A DNA stretch of 64,000 nt from Sphingopyxis sp. PET50 (GCF_025244705.1 NZ_CP104207.1:2232001-2296000); one strand, 5' to 3'. Positions 18,829 to 29,146 are shown, counted from the first letter of the stretch. Notes: a model not told the origin generated them from the letters alone. A program made the numbers and translations.

Positions 18829-20415
18829 ATGACCCAACCCAAAGTCCTCATCAGCGACAAGATGGATCCCAAGGCCGCCGCGATCTTCAAGGAACGCGGC
18901 ATCGACGTCGACGTGATCACCGGCAAAACCAGGGAAGAGCTGATCGCGATCATCGGCGACTATGACGGCCTCGCCATCCGTTCGGCTACGAAAGTCACCG
19001 CCGATGTTCTCGCCGCCGCGGCGAAGCTGAAAGTCGTCGGCCGCGCCGACATCGGCGTCGACAATGTCGATATCCCATCTGCGTCGAAACAGGGCGTCAT
19101 CGTGATGAACACCCCCTTCGGCAACAGCATCACCACCGCCGAACATGCGGTCGCGATGATGTTCGCGCTCGCGCGCCAGATCCCCGAAGCCAATGCGCTG
19201 ACCCAGGCGGGCAAATGGCCGAAGAACGACTTCATGGGCGTCGAGCTGACGTCGAAGACGCTCGGCCTGATCGGCTGCGGCAATATCGGCAGCATCGTCG
19301 CCGAGCGCGCGCTCGGCCTCAAGATGAAGGTCGTCGCCTTCGACCCCTTCCTGACCCCCGAGCGCGCGATCGAGCTCGGCGTCGAAAAGGCCGATCTCGA
19401 CACCTTGCTCGCCAAGGCCGATTTCATCACGCTGCACACGCCGCTGACCGACCAGACGCGCAATATCCTGTCGAAGGACAATATCGCCAAGGCCAAGAAG
19501 GGTGTCCGCATCATCAACTGCGCACGCGGCGGCCTGATCGACGAGGCCGCGCTGAAGGAAGCGCTCGACAGCGGCCATGTCGCGGGTGCGGCGCTCGACG
19601 TGTTCCAGACCGAGCCGCCCGCCGCCGACCACCCGCTGTTCGGCACCCCGAACTTCATCTGCACCCCGCACCTCGGCGCCTCGACCGACGAGGCGCAGGT
19701 CAATGTCGCCATTCAAGTGGCCGAGCAGATCAGCGACTATCTGCTCACCGGCGGCATCACCAACGCGCTCAACGTCCCCAGCCTGTCGGCCGAGGATGCG
19801 CCCAAGCTGCGCCCCTATATGAGCCTCGCCGAACAGCTCGGCAGCCTCGTCGGCCAGCTCGCGCACGACAATATCACCAAGATCTCGATCGAGGTCGAGG
19901 GCGCCGCGGCCGAACTCAATCTGAAACCGATCACCGCCGCGGTGCTGACGGGACTGATGCGGCGCTATTCGGACAGCGTGAACATGGTCAACGCCCCGCA
20001 CCTCGCGCGCGAGCGCGGGCTCGACGTGCGCGAGGTGCGCCACGACCGCGACGGCGACTATCACACGCTCGTCCGCGTCACGGTGGCGACCGAGCAGGGC
20101 GACCGTTCGGTGGCGGGCACGCTATTCAGCAACGGCGACCCGCGCCTCGTCGAGATGTTCGGCATCAAGGTCGAGGCCGACCTCGACGGTCATATGCTCT
20201 ACATCGTGAACGAGGACGCCCCCGGCTTCATCGGCCGCATCGGCACGACGCTCGGCGATGCGGGGCTCAACATCGGCACCTTCCACCTCGGCCGCCGCGC
20301 CGCGGGCGGCGAAGCGGTGCTGCTGCTCAGCCTCGACTCGCCGCTGCCCGAGCCGCTGCTGTGGCAGATCTGCCAGCTGCCGGGGGTGAAGACCGTGAAG
20401 GGGCTGAAGTTCTGA
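18829..20415 (+). CDS. serA: D-3-phosphoglycerate dehydrogenase
   Basis: SerA oxidises 3-phosphoglycerate to phosphohydroxypyruvate with NAD. The 528-residue length is that of the long form. In order it has the substrate-binding domain, the NAD-binding domain with GLIGCGNIGSIVAERA, the catalytic Arg/Glu/His region ending at CTPHLGASTDEAQ, the ASB intervening domain and a C-terminal ACT domain (YIVNEDAPGFIGRIGTTLGDAGLNI in outline). The ACT domain suggests serine feedback. I chose ATG 18829 (MTQPKVLISDKMD), since the upstream GTG lies inside the repeat. Confidence 0.96.
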   Translation: MTQPKVLISDKMDPKAAAIFKERGIDVDVITGKTREELIAIIGDYDGLAIRSATKVTADVLAAAAKLKVVGRADIGVDNVDIPSASKQGVIVMNTPFGNSITTAEHAVAMMFALARQIPEANALTQAGKWPKNDFMGVELTSKTLGLIGCGNIGSIVAERALGLKMKVVAFDPFLTPERAIELGVEKADLDTLLAKADFITLHTPLTDQTRNILSKDNIAKAKKGVRIINCARGGLIDEAALKEALDSGHVAGAALDVFQTEPPAADHPLFGTPNFICTPHLGASTDEAQVNVAIQVAEQISDYLLTGGITNALNVPSLSAEDAPKLRPYMSLAEQLGSLVGQLAHDNITKISIEVEGAAAELNLKPITAAVLTGLMRRYSDSVNMVNAPHLARERGLDVREVRHDRDGDYHTLVRVTVATEQGDRSVAGTLFSNGDPRLVEMFGIKVEADLDGHMLYIVNEDAPGFIGRIGTTLGDAGLNIGTFHLGRRAAGGEAVLLLSLDSPLPEPLLWQICQLPGVKTVKGLKF

Positions 20416-20426
20416 CCCCACTCAGT

Positions 20427-20524
20427 CCCCCTCCCGCTTGCGGGAGGGGTTAGGGGAGGGCATGTCAAGGATCGGGCCATGCTGAAACAAGCCCTCCCCC
20501 GACCCCTCCCGCAAGCGGGAGGGG
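20427..20524. repeat. Nested inverted repeat between serA and hisZ
   Basis: Two copies of the palindrome CCCCTCCCGCTTGCGGGAGG (or its complement) face each other, with matching TTAGGGGAGGGC and GCCCTCCCCCGA flanks. Each arm can fold alone, or the two can pair over about 34 bp. It lies 11 bases after the serA stop and is a plausible terminator, though without a T-run. Confidence 0.7.
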
Positions 20525-20567
20525 AGATTTGTTGAATCCCCTTCACCACCCGCCTAAGGCCCCACCC

Positions 20568-21681
20568 ATGCCTCGCACCCCCGCCCTGCTGCCCGAAGGC
20601 CTCCGCGACCGCCTGCCCGCGCAGGCCGAGGCGGCGTCGCGCGTCACCCGCGCGCTCGTCGATGCGATGCGCGCGCACGGCTATGGCCGCGTGTCGCCGC
20701 CGCTCGCCGAGTTCCGCGAAACGCTCGGCGGCGACGACGACCGCTCGGCCCGCGACCTGCTCCGCTTCACCGACCCGGTGTCGCAACGCACCCTCGCGCT
20801 CCGCCCCGACATCACGCGGCAGGTCGGCCGCATCGCGACCTCGCTGCTCGCCCACGCGCCGCGCCCGCTGCGGCTCTGCTACGCCTAGCCAGGTCGTCAA
20901 ATTGCGCGCGAGCCAGCTCCGCCCCGCGCGCGAGATGCTCCAGGTCGGCGCCGAGCTGATCGGCAGCGACAGCGTCGCCGCGGCGCGCGAGATCGTCACC
21001 GTCGCGATCGACGCGCTCGATGCCGCGGGCATCGGCCCCGCGACCATCGACTTCACCCTGCCCGACGCCGTCGACCTGCTCGCCGCCTCGCTGCCCGTCG
21101 CGGCCAGCCTCGACACGCTGCGCGACGAACTCGACGCCAAGGATGCCGGCGCGCTCGTCCGCATCGGTGCCGCCGCCTATCTCCCGCTGCTTCGCGCCAC
21201 CGGCCCCTTCGACCGGGCGATCGCCGACCTGCGCGCCTTCGACACCACCGGCGTGCTCACCAGCCGCATCGACGCGCTAGAAGCCATTGCGGCGCCGATC
21301 CGCAACCGCGTGTCGCTGACCCTCGACCCGACCGAACGCCACGGCTTCGCCTATCAAAGCTGGTTCGGCTTCCAGATCTTCGTCCCCGGCCAGGGCGACG
21401 CCATCGGCCGCGGCGGCGGCTATGCGATCCCCGTCGGGGAGGATCGGGAGGAATCGGCGGTCGGCTTCTCGCTCTATCCCGACCCGCTGATCGACGACGG
21501 CCTCGGCGCCGAGGACGAGGCCGAACGCCGCCTCTTCCTGCCGCTTGGCCACGATGCCGCGCTCGCCGCCAGCCTACGCGCCGACGGATGGCAGACGGTG
21601 GCGGCGCTGTCCGAAGCCGACGAGGCGCGCGCGCTGGGCTGCGGTTTCGTGCTGGGTCCGGCCGGGCCGGTCGAAGCCTGA
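20568..21681 (+). CDS. hisZ: ATP phosphoribosyltransferase regulatory subunit, frameshifted as read
   Basis: HisZ is the HisRS-like regulatory partner of short-form HisG in histidine synthesis. The first 106 codons (LLPEGLRDRLPAQAEAASRV, then ALRPDITRQVGRIA and RLCYA) end at an in-frame TAG at 20886. The frame one base later then gives the rest of the protein to 21681. Replacing TA (20886-20887) with G restores GCCGGC and reads RLCYAGQVVKLRASQLRP, as expected for the family, for a total of 370 residues. No hisG is present within the window. The break is probably a sequence error, as both halves are well preserved. Confidence 0.85.
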
Positions 21682-21697
21682 CGTCCAATCCCGTCAT

Positions 21698-21780
21698 GTT
21701 CCCCCGCGAAGGCGGGGGTCCATCTCTGGCCGGTTCAAACTGGCGCCGGCGGGAGATGGGTCCCCGCCTTCGCGGGGACA
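21698..21780. repeat. Inverted repeat after hisZ, CCCGCGAAGGCGGG family
   Basis: The arms begin TGTTCCCCCGCGAAGGCGGG and end CCGCCTTCGCGGGGACA, with matching CCATCTC/GAGATGG inner parts. Each arm also has its own small palindrome. It separates hisZ from the convergent DOPA-dioxygenase-like gene and may end both transcripts. Confidence 0.7.
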
Positions 21781-21803
21781 CAATATTCTTTCAAATTCCG
21801 GTT

Positions 21804-22181
21804 TCAGAAATCGGCTTTCCCGAACCGCGGCACCCCCTGATTGACCCCCGGCGGATCGAGTACCGTTACGTCGAGTTCCACCGGCTCCCCGATCCAGCGC
21901 GCGAGCGTCGTGTGATCGGCGAGATCGTCGTCGGTCAGCGGATGCACCAGCGCGCGCAGCCCCGTCGCCTCGATCGCCGCGATGACCGCCGGCACCGCAC
22001 TGCCCCGGAAATGCACTTCATATTGCGCGACCGGATGCGGCCCGACCCCGCCATCGGTCATCGACCCGACGAACAGGATCGCCGGATCACGCGCGAAATC
22101 GTCGCGTAGCACCGCCGCGGCGGGGCGCTCGGCGGCGTCATAATAGATGTGCGCGTGATAGGGGGCAGCGGGGTCGGTCAT
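21804..22181 (-). CDS. DOPA 4,5-dioxygenase family protein
   Basis: This 125-residue protein matches the small bacterial DOPA 4,5-dioxygenase-like family. It starts with YHAHIYYD and carries two further histidine segments, VGPHPVAQYEVHF and ALVHPLTDDD, which likely bind iron. Plant and fungal relatives open the ring of DOPA; the bacterial substrate is usually unknown. It is convergent with hisZ and divergent from the small membrane protein at 22332. The family call is firm, the function is not. Confidence 0.8.
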   Translation of the reverse strand: MTDPAAPYHAHIYYDAAERPAAAVLRDDFARDPAILFVGSMTDGGVGPHPVAQYEVHFRGSAVPAVIAAIEATGLRALVHPLTDDDLADHTTLARWIGEPVELDVTVLDPPGVNQGVPRFGKADF

Positions 22182-22331
22182 CCAAGCCTCGATTCTTGCA
22201 CTGCCCTTACCCGATTAGGGGCGCGGTGGGTCAAGCCCGCTCGATCACCGTGCCGAGACGCAGCTTCCCATTTCATATCGCCTCCGTCCATGGCATGCTC
22301 TCGCGCACCGATGTTTGCGGGGAGTCAGCCC

Positions 22332-22691
22332 ATGGATCCGCAGAATTACATTCGCATGATGGAGCGGTGGAGCCAGACCGCCAAGGAAATAACGCAAATG
22401 GCAACCGCCGCGTTGCTGTTGCCGACCTTCTTCCTTCGTACGGTCCTGGGCGTCCCGGATGCCTCTCCCATCCTGCCCCATCTTCGCTGGCCTTATTTCC
22501 TTTCGTGGGCGGCGCTTGGCTGCACGATCCTGCTCGGCATCAGCTATCAGATCACCGCATCGCGAAAGATCGAGGAAGCGCTGGTCGGAACACAGAACCC
22601 CAATCTGTTTCCGCATATCCAGTTTCGCGCCGCGGTCGCCGCGTTCCTCATCGGGATATTCAGCTTCATATTGGGTGTGATCCTGAGCTGA
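22332..22691 (+). CDS. Small three-helix membrane protein of unknown function
   Basis: This 119-residue protein has three probable membrane segments at about residues 22-40, 53-73 and 99-119, and a short polar loop rich in charged residues at 76-92. I do not recognise a family. The start at 22332 follows GGGGAG at a suitable distance; a longer in-frame reading from 22149 would overlap the neighbouring gene's promoter and looks non-coding. No partner is suggested by context. Confidence 0.6.
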   Translation: MDPQNYIRMMERWSQTAKEITQMATAALLLPTFFLRTVLGVPDASPILPHLRWPYFLSWAALGCTILLGISYQITASRKIEEALVGTQNPNLFPHIQFRAAVAAFLIGIFSFILGVILS

Positions 22692-22735
22692 GCACTTGGC
22701 GCGCTGGACCGTCCCGGTACCGGAACGGGCGATGG

Positions 22736-23669
22736 CTATTTGCCGAACACGCGCTTCAACCAGACGTCCACCGCCGCTGTCGGCGCATAGCCCGGGTCGC
22801 CCAGCCGCCGGTTGATCTTGGCATGGCCCTGCAATCCCTCTCCTGGAAAGCTGCCGAATTCGACTGCGCTCCCGCCCGTCTTCAACGCTGCACCCAGAGC
22901 CCGAGCCTGTCGCACTCCGTCGGGACGCTGGACATGAAGCAGCAGGAATTGCGGGGCATTCGGCGCGCGCGCCTGCAAGGTCGGCGACAGCGCCTCCTGC
23001 CGCGCCGGATCGGTCCCGAACGCCTGGGCATAGGTCTTTTGCATGATCGGCGGCCCGTCCGTCATCTGCGCGGGCACGTCATAGGCCGCGCCGTCGATCG
23101 GGATCACCCCCGCGATATCGGCGAAGGACAACCCGGCGCCCTTGAGATACGTCTCGTCGGTCCCCACCAAGGCGACCAGATGCGCGCCCGCGCTGTGCCC
23201 CATCAGCACGATGCGCCGCCGGTCGATGCCCAGCGCACCGGCGCGGTCGATGAGTGTCTTGACCGCACTCGCCACATCGGCGGCCTGCTGCTCAACGGTC
23301 GCGGCTAAGCACCAACCGATAGTTGATCGACGCGAACGCATAGCCCTCGGCCGGATAATGCTCCGCCTTGAACCGCCCCGTCGCATTGTCCTTGCTCCCG
23401 CGCTTCCACCCGCCGCCATGGACGAAGACGACCAGCGGCGCCCGCCCCGTCGCATGTTTCGCCCGCCACACGTCGAGCGTCTGCAACGGGTCGCGGCCAT
23501 AAACGATCGTCTCGCTCCCCGGCACCTTCGGCCCCTCGTCGGCCCCCATCCGCTGCGCGATCCGGTCGCGCAGCCGCTCGCGCGCCTCGGCAACGGGTCC
23601 GGGCACGATCAGACCCGCCGCCACGAACGCCGCCAGCGCGGCTCCTGTCATCAACCGCTGTTTTCGCAT
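22736..23669 (-). CDS. Secreted alpha/beta hydrolase (carboxylesterase type), frameshifted as read
   Basis: The protein has a signal peptide ([23 protein letters not shown]), an oxyanion motif [13 protein letters not shown] and the nucleophile elbow GHSAGAH. The C-terminal His is in [10 protein letters not shown]. The frame breaks at 23304-23310 (GCTAAGC on the plus strand). Restoring GCCGGC gives [20 protein letters not shown], typical of this esterase group, and a 310-residue protein. I chose ATG 23669 because GGAG stands 9 bases upstream. It probably acts on ester substrates in the periplasm. It is divergent from purA. Confidence 0.78.
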
Positions 23670-23809
23670 CGTCCACAATCTCCGCTTTCCCCGGCGGCAG
23701 CAGAACTAGCCCGCAAATGTCGCAAGAACGTCCCACCAAGCTTGCCTCTCCGCCCAAATCCGCTAAGGCCGCGCCGGGCCGGAAAGAGCCCGCTCAGCAG
23801 GACAGCATC

Positions 23810-25101
23810 ATGGCAAATGTCACCGTCATCGGGTCGCAATGGGGCGACGAGGGCAAGGGCAAGATCGTCGACTGGCTCGCCAGCCGCGCCGACGCCGTGG
23901 TGCGTTTCCAGGGCGGCCATAATGCCGGCCATACGCTCGTCGTCGGCAACCAGACCTACAAGCTGTCGCTGCTTCCCTCGGGCATCGTCACCGGCACGCT
24001 GTCGATCATCGGCAACGGCGTCGTGCTCGATCCCTGGGCGCTGCGCGACGAGATCGCCAAGCTGCGCGGCCAGGGCGTCGAGATCAACGCCGAGAATTTC
24101 GCCATCGCCGACAATTGCGCGCTGATCCTGCCCTTTCACCGCGACCTCGACGCGCTGCGCGAGACCGCGGCGGGCGCGGGCAAGATCGGCACCACCGGGC
24201 GCGGCATCGGCCCCGCCTATGAGGACAAGGTCGGACGCCGCGCGATCCGCGTCTGCGACCTCGCGCATCTCGACAAGCTCGAACCACAGCTCGACCGCCT
24301 GACCGCGCATCACGACGCGCTGCGCGCGGGCTTCGGCCAGCCGCCGATCGACCGCGAGAAACTGGTCACCGAGCTTTCCGAAATCGCCGACTTCGTGCTC
24401 GAATATGCCCAGCCCGTCTGGAAGCGCCTCAAGAAGGTCCGCAAGGCGGGCGCCCGCATCCTGTTCGAGGGCGCGCAGGGTGTGCTGCTCGACATCGACC
24501 ATGGCACCTATCCCTTCGTCACCAGCTCGAACACGGTGAGCGGCACCGCCGCCAGCGGCTCGGGTCTCGGCCCCTCGGCCGTCGGCTTCGTGCTTGGCAT
24601 TGCCAAAGCTTATACGACACGCGTCGGCAGTGGGCCTTTTCCGACCGAGCTCGAGGACGAGACCGGCCAGAAGCTCGGCGAGCGCGGGCATGAATTCGGG
24701 ACCGTCACCGGCCGCAAGCGCCGCTGCGGCTGGTTCGACGCGGTGCTGGTGCGGCAAAGCTGCGCGGTGTCGGGCGTCACCGGCATCGCGCTGACCAAGC
24801 TCGACGTGCTCGACGGCTTCGACAAGGTGCGCATCTGCACCGGCTATCGCCTGCGGGGCAAGATCCTCGACTATTTCCCCGCCCATTCGGCCGACCAGGC
24901 CGAGGTCGAGCCGATCTACGAGGAGATGGACGGCTGGCACGAATCGACCGCCGCAGCGCGCGCAGCTACGCCGATCTCCCCGCGCAGGCGATCAAATATA
25001 TCCAGCGCGTCCAGGAACTGATCGAAACCCCGATCGCGCTCGTCTCGACCAGCCCCGAGCGCGAGGACACGATCCTGATCCGCGATCCGTTCAGCGATTG
25101 A
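23810..25101 (+). CDS. purA: Adenylosuccinate synthase, frameshifted near the C-terminus as read
   Basis: PurA joins IMP and aspartate using GTP, the first step from IMP to AMP. The N-terminus [19 protein letters not shown] and the segment [20 protein letters not shown] are diagnostic. The frame breaks at 24950-24957 (GCCGCAGC), after which the original frame would run out at 25021 with an unrelated tail. Removing two bases restores GCCGGC and the family ending ([20 protein letters not shown], then [18 protein letters not shown]), 429 residues in all. PurA is normally required, so an artefact is more likely than a real lesion. ATG 23810 gives the family N-terminus. Confidence 0.92.
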
Positions 25102-25141
25102 GATACCCCGCCAGGGCCACCGACGTCGCGAGAAGAGAATA

Positions 25142-25292
25142 TTTCGCGCAAAGACGCAAAGAGCGCAAAGATGTTGCTCTGGGCCGTCAGGCCCCATTTC
25201 CCAGCTTCGTTGAGGCTATCGAGACGCCGGACAGCAAGCCCGCTTCGCGGGATCACGCCACCTCTTTGCGCTCTTTGCGTCTTTGCGCGAAA
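25142..25292. repeat. Large structured inverted repeat, copy A
   Basis: Perfect 30-bp arms (25142-25171 and 25263-25292; left arm starts TTTCGCGCAAAGACGCAAAG) close a 91-base loop. The loop contains two small hairpins: GGGCC-GTCA-GGCCC and CCCGC-TTC-GCGGG. Copy B at 29.1 kb has the same plan with different arm sequence. It fills most of the 282-bp gap between purA and the FMN reductase gene; I see nothing else there. Confidence 0.85.
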
Positions 25293-25383
25293 CAAATAAT
25301 CCCACCCTATCCACCGCAACCGTCATCCCGTTTGCAAGCAGCCACCCTTTCGCTTTCGCCAGCATGATGGCACACAGCGACGC

Positions 25384-25974
25384 ATGACCCGCCACATCCT
25401 CGTCCTCTACGGCAGCTATCGCAGCGACCGGCAAGGCATCAAGCTTGCGCACTGGCTCGTCGATGCGATCGCGGCACGCGGCGACACGGCGGAACTGATC
25501 GACGCCAGGGCGGTGGGCCTTCCGATGCTCGACCGCATGTACAAGGAATATCCGAAGGGAGAGGCACCGCCCGCGATGGAAGCGCTCGCGGGCAAGATCC
25601 GCGCCGCCGACGGCTTCCTGTTCGTCACCGGCGAATATAATTGGGGGCCGCAGCCGGGGCTCAAGAACCTCACCGACCATTATCTCGAGGAATGGTTCTG
25701 GCGCCCCGCCGCCATCGCCTGCTACTCCGCCGGTCCCTGGTCGGGAGTGCGCGCGATGATGGGCTGGCGCGACATTCTGGGCGAGATGGGGATGGCCGTG
25801 ACCAGTTCGATCCTGCCGGTCGGGCGGATCGGCGGCGCTTTCGACGCCGACGGCAAACCCACAGGGGAAGACGGTGCGCGGCTGGAAAAGAGCTTCCCGC
25901 GTTTTGCCGACGACCTCAACTGGTGGATCGACGCCGCGAAAGCGCAGCGCGCGAAACAGGACCCACCTTATTGA
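25384..25974 (+). CDS. NADPH-dependent FMN reductase family protein
   Basis: This 196-residue flavodoxin-like protein starts HILVLYGSYRSDRQGIKLA, the FMN phosphate-binding loop, and contains FVTGEYNWGPQPGLKNLTDH, the family's second FMN-binding segment. Such enzymes reduce FMN, quinones or azo dyes with NAD(P)H in the cytoplasm. The specific acceptor cannot be read from sequence. It stands alone: a structured repeat lies upstream and another downstream, and the next gene faces it. Confidence 0.88.
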   Translation: MTRHILVLYGSYRSDRQGIKLAHWLVDAIAARGDTAELIDARAVGLPMLDRMYKEYPKGEAPPAMEALAGKIRAADGFLFVTGEYNWGPQPGLKNLTDHYLEEWFWRPAAIACYSAGPWSGVRAMMGWRDILGEMGMAVTSSILPVGRIGGAFDADGKPTGEDGARLEKSFPRFADDLNWWIDAAKAQRAKQDPPY

Positions 25975-25982
25975 TCATCGTT

Positions 25983-26057
25983 ATTGCGAGCGGCGAAGCC
26001 GCGCGGCAATCCACAGCCCGCGGTAACCGCCCTGGATTGCTTCGCTTCGCTCGCAAG
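25983..26057. repeat. Imperfect ATTGCGAGCG-type inverted repeat
   Basis: The left arm TTGCGAGCGGCGAAGCCGCG and the right arm GGATTGCTTCGCTTCGCTCG are partly complementary. It is a degenerate copy of the perfect repeat at 34938-35017. It lies between the convergent FMN reductase and MFS genes. Confidence 0.65.
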
Positions 26058-26071
26058 GACGGTGAGGGTTG

Positions 26072-27388
26072 CTATCCCGACTTCAATTCCGCCTTCAAAC
26101 GCAGGCTCGCGCGCCAGAAGAAAAACGCCGGGATGAGTCCGAGCCACGCCGCGCCGTACAGCACCCAGCGCACGCTTTCCTGCCCCGCAACCGGCTGCAA
26201 CGCGTCGGACAGCACCCCGAACAGGAAGGGCCCGAGTCCCAGCCCGATCAGATTCTGCCCGAAGAGCATGATCGACGCCGCCACCGCCCGGGCGCGCGGC
26301 TGCACCAGCCCCTGCACGCAGCCATAGGCGGGGCCGTAATAGGCGGCGTTGAAGATCGTCGGCAGCACCAGCATCGCCACCGCAATCCGCCAATCCTGCA
26401 TATAATAGCCAAGGAACAGGATCGGCGCGGCGAGTGCCATGCCATAGGCGGGGAAAGTCAAAATGTGCCTTTTGTCACGCGCGCCGAATTTATCGGCGAG
26501 CTTGCCGCCGAGCCAGGTACCGAACGCGCCCTCCAGCCCGAGCACCACCGCCATCGACAGCCCCGCCTCGGTCGTCGACAGGCCATGGCTGCGGATGAAG
26601 AAGCTGATCGTCCACAACCCCTTGCCATAGCCGAGAAAGGCGGTGACCGAGGCCGCGATCAGGATGTAGACGAAGGCGCGCGATGCGAAGATTTCGCGCA
26701 GCGCCGCGTCGGTCGACAGCGGCTTTGCCGCCGCCGCAATGCCCGCCGCCTCGACGGTACGGCCGTGCCGTGGCTCGCGCATCACGAACAGCACGACCAG
26801 CGCCAGCAGCATCCCCGGCGCGCCGACCAGCATCAGCGCGACGCGCCAGCCGTATATATCGTTGACGACGCCGCCGATGATCAGCCCGAGCAGCGACCCG
26901 ACCGGCACGCCCAGCCCGTAAAAGGCGATCGCCGACGATCGCTTCGCCGCCGGCACGCTGTCGCTGATCAGCGAATGCGCCGCGGGCGTGCACCCCGCCT
27001 CGCCGACGCCAACGCCGATGCGCGCGAACAGCAATTGCACGAAATTCTGGGCCAGCCCGCAAACCGCGGTCATCGCCGACCAGATGGCGAGCGACAGCGA
27101 GATCAGCCGCACCCGGTTGCTGCCGTCCCGGTCGGCATAGCGCGCGATCGGAATGCCAAGCAGCGCATAGAAGACCGCGAACGCCGGACCGGCGAGCAAC
27201 CCCAGTTCGGTGTCGCTCAGGCCAAGGTCGGTCTTGATCGGTTCGGCCAGGATATTGACGATCTGCCGGTCGAGGAAATTGAAGATATAGACGATCAGCA
27301 ATATCCACAGCATCGTCCGCGTCTGGCCGGACAGGCCGGTGTCGGGCGACGCACCGATGCTCCCGGCAAGGGCTGTTTTCTCGTTCAT
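26072..27388 (-). CDS. MFS transporter, spinster-like
   Basis: This 438-residue inner-membrane carrier has 12 predicted helices. It starts with a cytoplasmic tail then LWILLIVYIFNFLDRQIVNIL, a hallmark of the spinster-like MFS group. The loop after helix 2 carries the MFS motif as GIPIARYADRDGSNRVR, and helix 5 has GCTPAAHSLISD. GGGAG precedes ATG 27388; longer in-frame readings upstream overlap the divergent amidase and look non-coding. The substrate is unknown. Being divergent from an exported amidase, it may import that enzyme's product, but this is a guess. Confidence 0.85.
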   Translation of the reverse strand: MNEKTALAGSIGASPDTGLSGQTRTMLWILLIVYIFNFLDRQIVNILAEPIKTDLGLSDTELGLLAGPAFAVFYALLGIPIARYADRDGSNRVRLISLSLAIWSAMTAVCGLAQNFVQLLFARIGVGVGEAGCTPAAHSLISDSVPAAKRSSAIAFYGLGVPVGSLLGLIIGGVVNDIYGWRVALMLVGAPGMLLALVVLFVMREPRHGRTVEAAGIAAAAKPLSTDAALREIFASRAFVYILIAASVTAFLGYGKGLWTISFFIRSHGLSTTEAGLSMAVVLGLEGAFGTWLGGKLADKFGARDKRHILTFPAYGMALAAPILFLGYYMQDWRIAVAMLVLPTIFNAAYYGPAYGCVQGLVQPRARAVAASIMLFGQNLIGLGLGPFLFGVLSDALQPVAGQESVRWVLYGAAWLGLIPAFFFWRASLRLKAELKSG

Positions 27389-27499
27389 TTTCTTCTCCCG
27401 CCGCCATCGGAGCAGACCCGCCCCCCGCGAGTCAATGCCGCCCCGGCGCACCGAAAATCGCCGCTTGCAATTGCCGCTACGGATGCCAGCCTGTTGCCC

Positions 27500-29071
27500 A
27501 TGCAAAAAATTTCGCTGCTCGTCGCGACCGCCCTCCTCGCCCTCGCTCCCGCCGCCGCGATGCCGCCGCCGCTCCCGCCGGTCGAGGGCAAGGACTCGAC
27601 GACGCTGCAGGCCGAAGCGGCGGCGGGCGGGACGGGCAGCGAGGTGATGACGGCATCCTATCTCGAACGAATCCGCGAACTGGACGACAATGGCGCGAAA
27701 CTGAACGCGGTCATCGCGCTCTTCCCCGACGCGATGAGCCAGGCCCATCGCCTCGATCGGGAGCGCAGGGCCGGCAGGCCGCGCGGGCCGCTTCACGGCA
27801 TTCCGGTCCTGCTCAAGGACAATATAGAGGCCGCCGGCCCGGTCGCGACCACCGCCGGATCGCTCGCGCTGAAGGACAATGTCACGAACCGCGACGCCCC
27901 GCTGGTCGCGCGGCTGCGCGAGGCGGGCGCCGTCATCCTCGGCAAGACCAACCTCAGCGAATGGGCGAATATCCGCTCGACCGCATCAACCAGCGGTTGG
28001 AGCGCCGTCGGCGGCCTCACCCGAAACCCGCACGCGCTCGACCGCAACACATGTGGCTCCTCGTCGGGCAGCACCGCCGCGGTTGCTGCCAGCCTGGCCC
28101 CGGTCGCGATCGGCACCGAAACCGACGGCTCGATCACCTGTCCCGCCGGGGTCAATGGCGTCGTCGGTTTCAAGCCGACCGTCGGCCTCGTCAGCCGCAC
28201 CCATATCGTGCCGATCAGCCACAGCCAGGACACCGCCGGCCCGATCACCCTCACCGTCCGCGACGCGGCGCTGATGATGACGGTGATCGCCGGCAGCGAC
28301 CCCGCCGACCCCGCGACCGCGGAGGCCGACGCACGCAAGACCGACTATGCCGCCGCGCTGTCGCCCGACGCGCTGAAGGGCAAGCGCATCGGCGTGCTGC
28401 GCGACCGCATCGGCGACCGCGCCGATATCGCGGGGCTGTTCGACGCCGCGCTGAAGCAGATGGAGAGCCTGGGCGCGACGATCGTCGAGATCGGCGACAG
28501 CCGCAAAGGACTGGAGGAGCTGGGCGCGGCCGAGTTCGAAATACTGATGACCGAACTCAAGGCCGATATGGCGGTCTATCTGGCGGGCCTGCCCGGCAAG
28601 GACGGCCCGAAGACGCTCGCCGATCTGATCGCCTTCAACAAGGCGAACCCCGAAGAACTCAAATGGTTCGACCAGTCGCTGTTCGAACTCGCCGAGAGCA
28701 AGGGCGGGCTCGACAGCCCCGCCTATCTGGAGGCGAAGGCCAAGGCTGCGCGGCTCGCGGGCGTCGAGGGGATCGACCGGTTGCTGGCCGAAAACAAGGT
28801 CGACCTGCTCGTCGGCGTCACCAACGGCCCCGCCTGGACCAGCGACCTGATCAACGGCGACCATTATAGCGGCCCGAGCGTGAGCCAGCTGCCCGCCGTC
28901 GCCGGCTATCCGCACCTCACCGTGCCGATGGGCGCGGTCGAGGGGCTGCCGGTCGGCCTTTCCTTCATCGGCGCGAAGTGGAGCGACGCCGACGTGCTCG
29001 CCGCGGGCTATGCCTATGAACAGGCGGGCGGGAAGCGGGTGACGCCGACCTTCAGGGCAAGGGTGGAATAG
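27500..29071 (+). CDS. Exported amidase (amidase-signature family)
   Basis: This 523-residue protein has a signal peptide (KISLLVATALLALAPAAA) and a full amidase-signature domain. The Ser-cisSer-Lys triad is visible: Lys in GIPVLLKDNIE, cis-Ser in GSSSGST and the nucleophile Ser in GTETDGSITCPAG. It cleaves an amide bond, probably in the periplasm, on an unknown substrate. ATG 27500 gives a clean signal peptide. The same frame stays open far upstream, but that stretch is antisense to the MFS gene. It is divergent from that transporter. Confidence 0.88.
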   Translation: MQKISLLVATALLALAPAAAMPPPLPPVEGKDSTTLQAEAAAGGTGSEVMTASYLERIRELDDNGAKLNAVIALFPDAMSQAHRLDRERRAGRPRGPLHGIPVLLKDNIEAAGPVATTAGSLALKDNVTNRDAPLVARLREAGAVILGKTNLSEWANIRSTASTSGWSAVGGLTRNPHALDRNTCGSSSGSTAAVAASLAPVAIGTETDGSITCPAGVNGVVGFKPTVGLVSRTHIVPISHSQDTAGPITLTVRDAALMMTVIAGSDPADPATAEADARKTDYAAALSPDALKGKRIGVLRDRIGDRADIAGLFDAALKQMESLGATIVEIGDSRKGLEELGAAEFEILMTELKADMAVYLAGLPGKDGPKTLADLIAFNKANPEELKWFDQSLFELAESKGGLDSPAYLEAKAKAARLAGVEGIDRLLAENKVDLLVGVTNGPAWTSDLINGDHYSGPSVSQLPAVAGYPHLTVPMGAVEGLPVGLSFIGAKWSDADVLAAGYAYEQAGGKRVTPTFRARVE

Positions 29072-29146
29072 CCGGTTTCGGGCGTTAGCGGACGCAGGCT
29101 TATCGGCGGCACCGAAGGCGTAGTGCGCCGACGTGGGTGAGATTCA

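Noticed and set aside
25142..25292. CRISPR-like or tandem repeat reading of the GCAAAG units in copy A
   Set aside because: The units are short, lie within one hairpin arm, and have no regular spacers or nearby cas genes.
26069..27499. Long in-frame extension upstream of the amidase
   Set aside because: It is antisense to the MFS transporter gene, and the amidase has a clear signal peptide starting at 27500.
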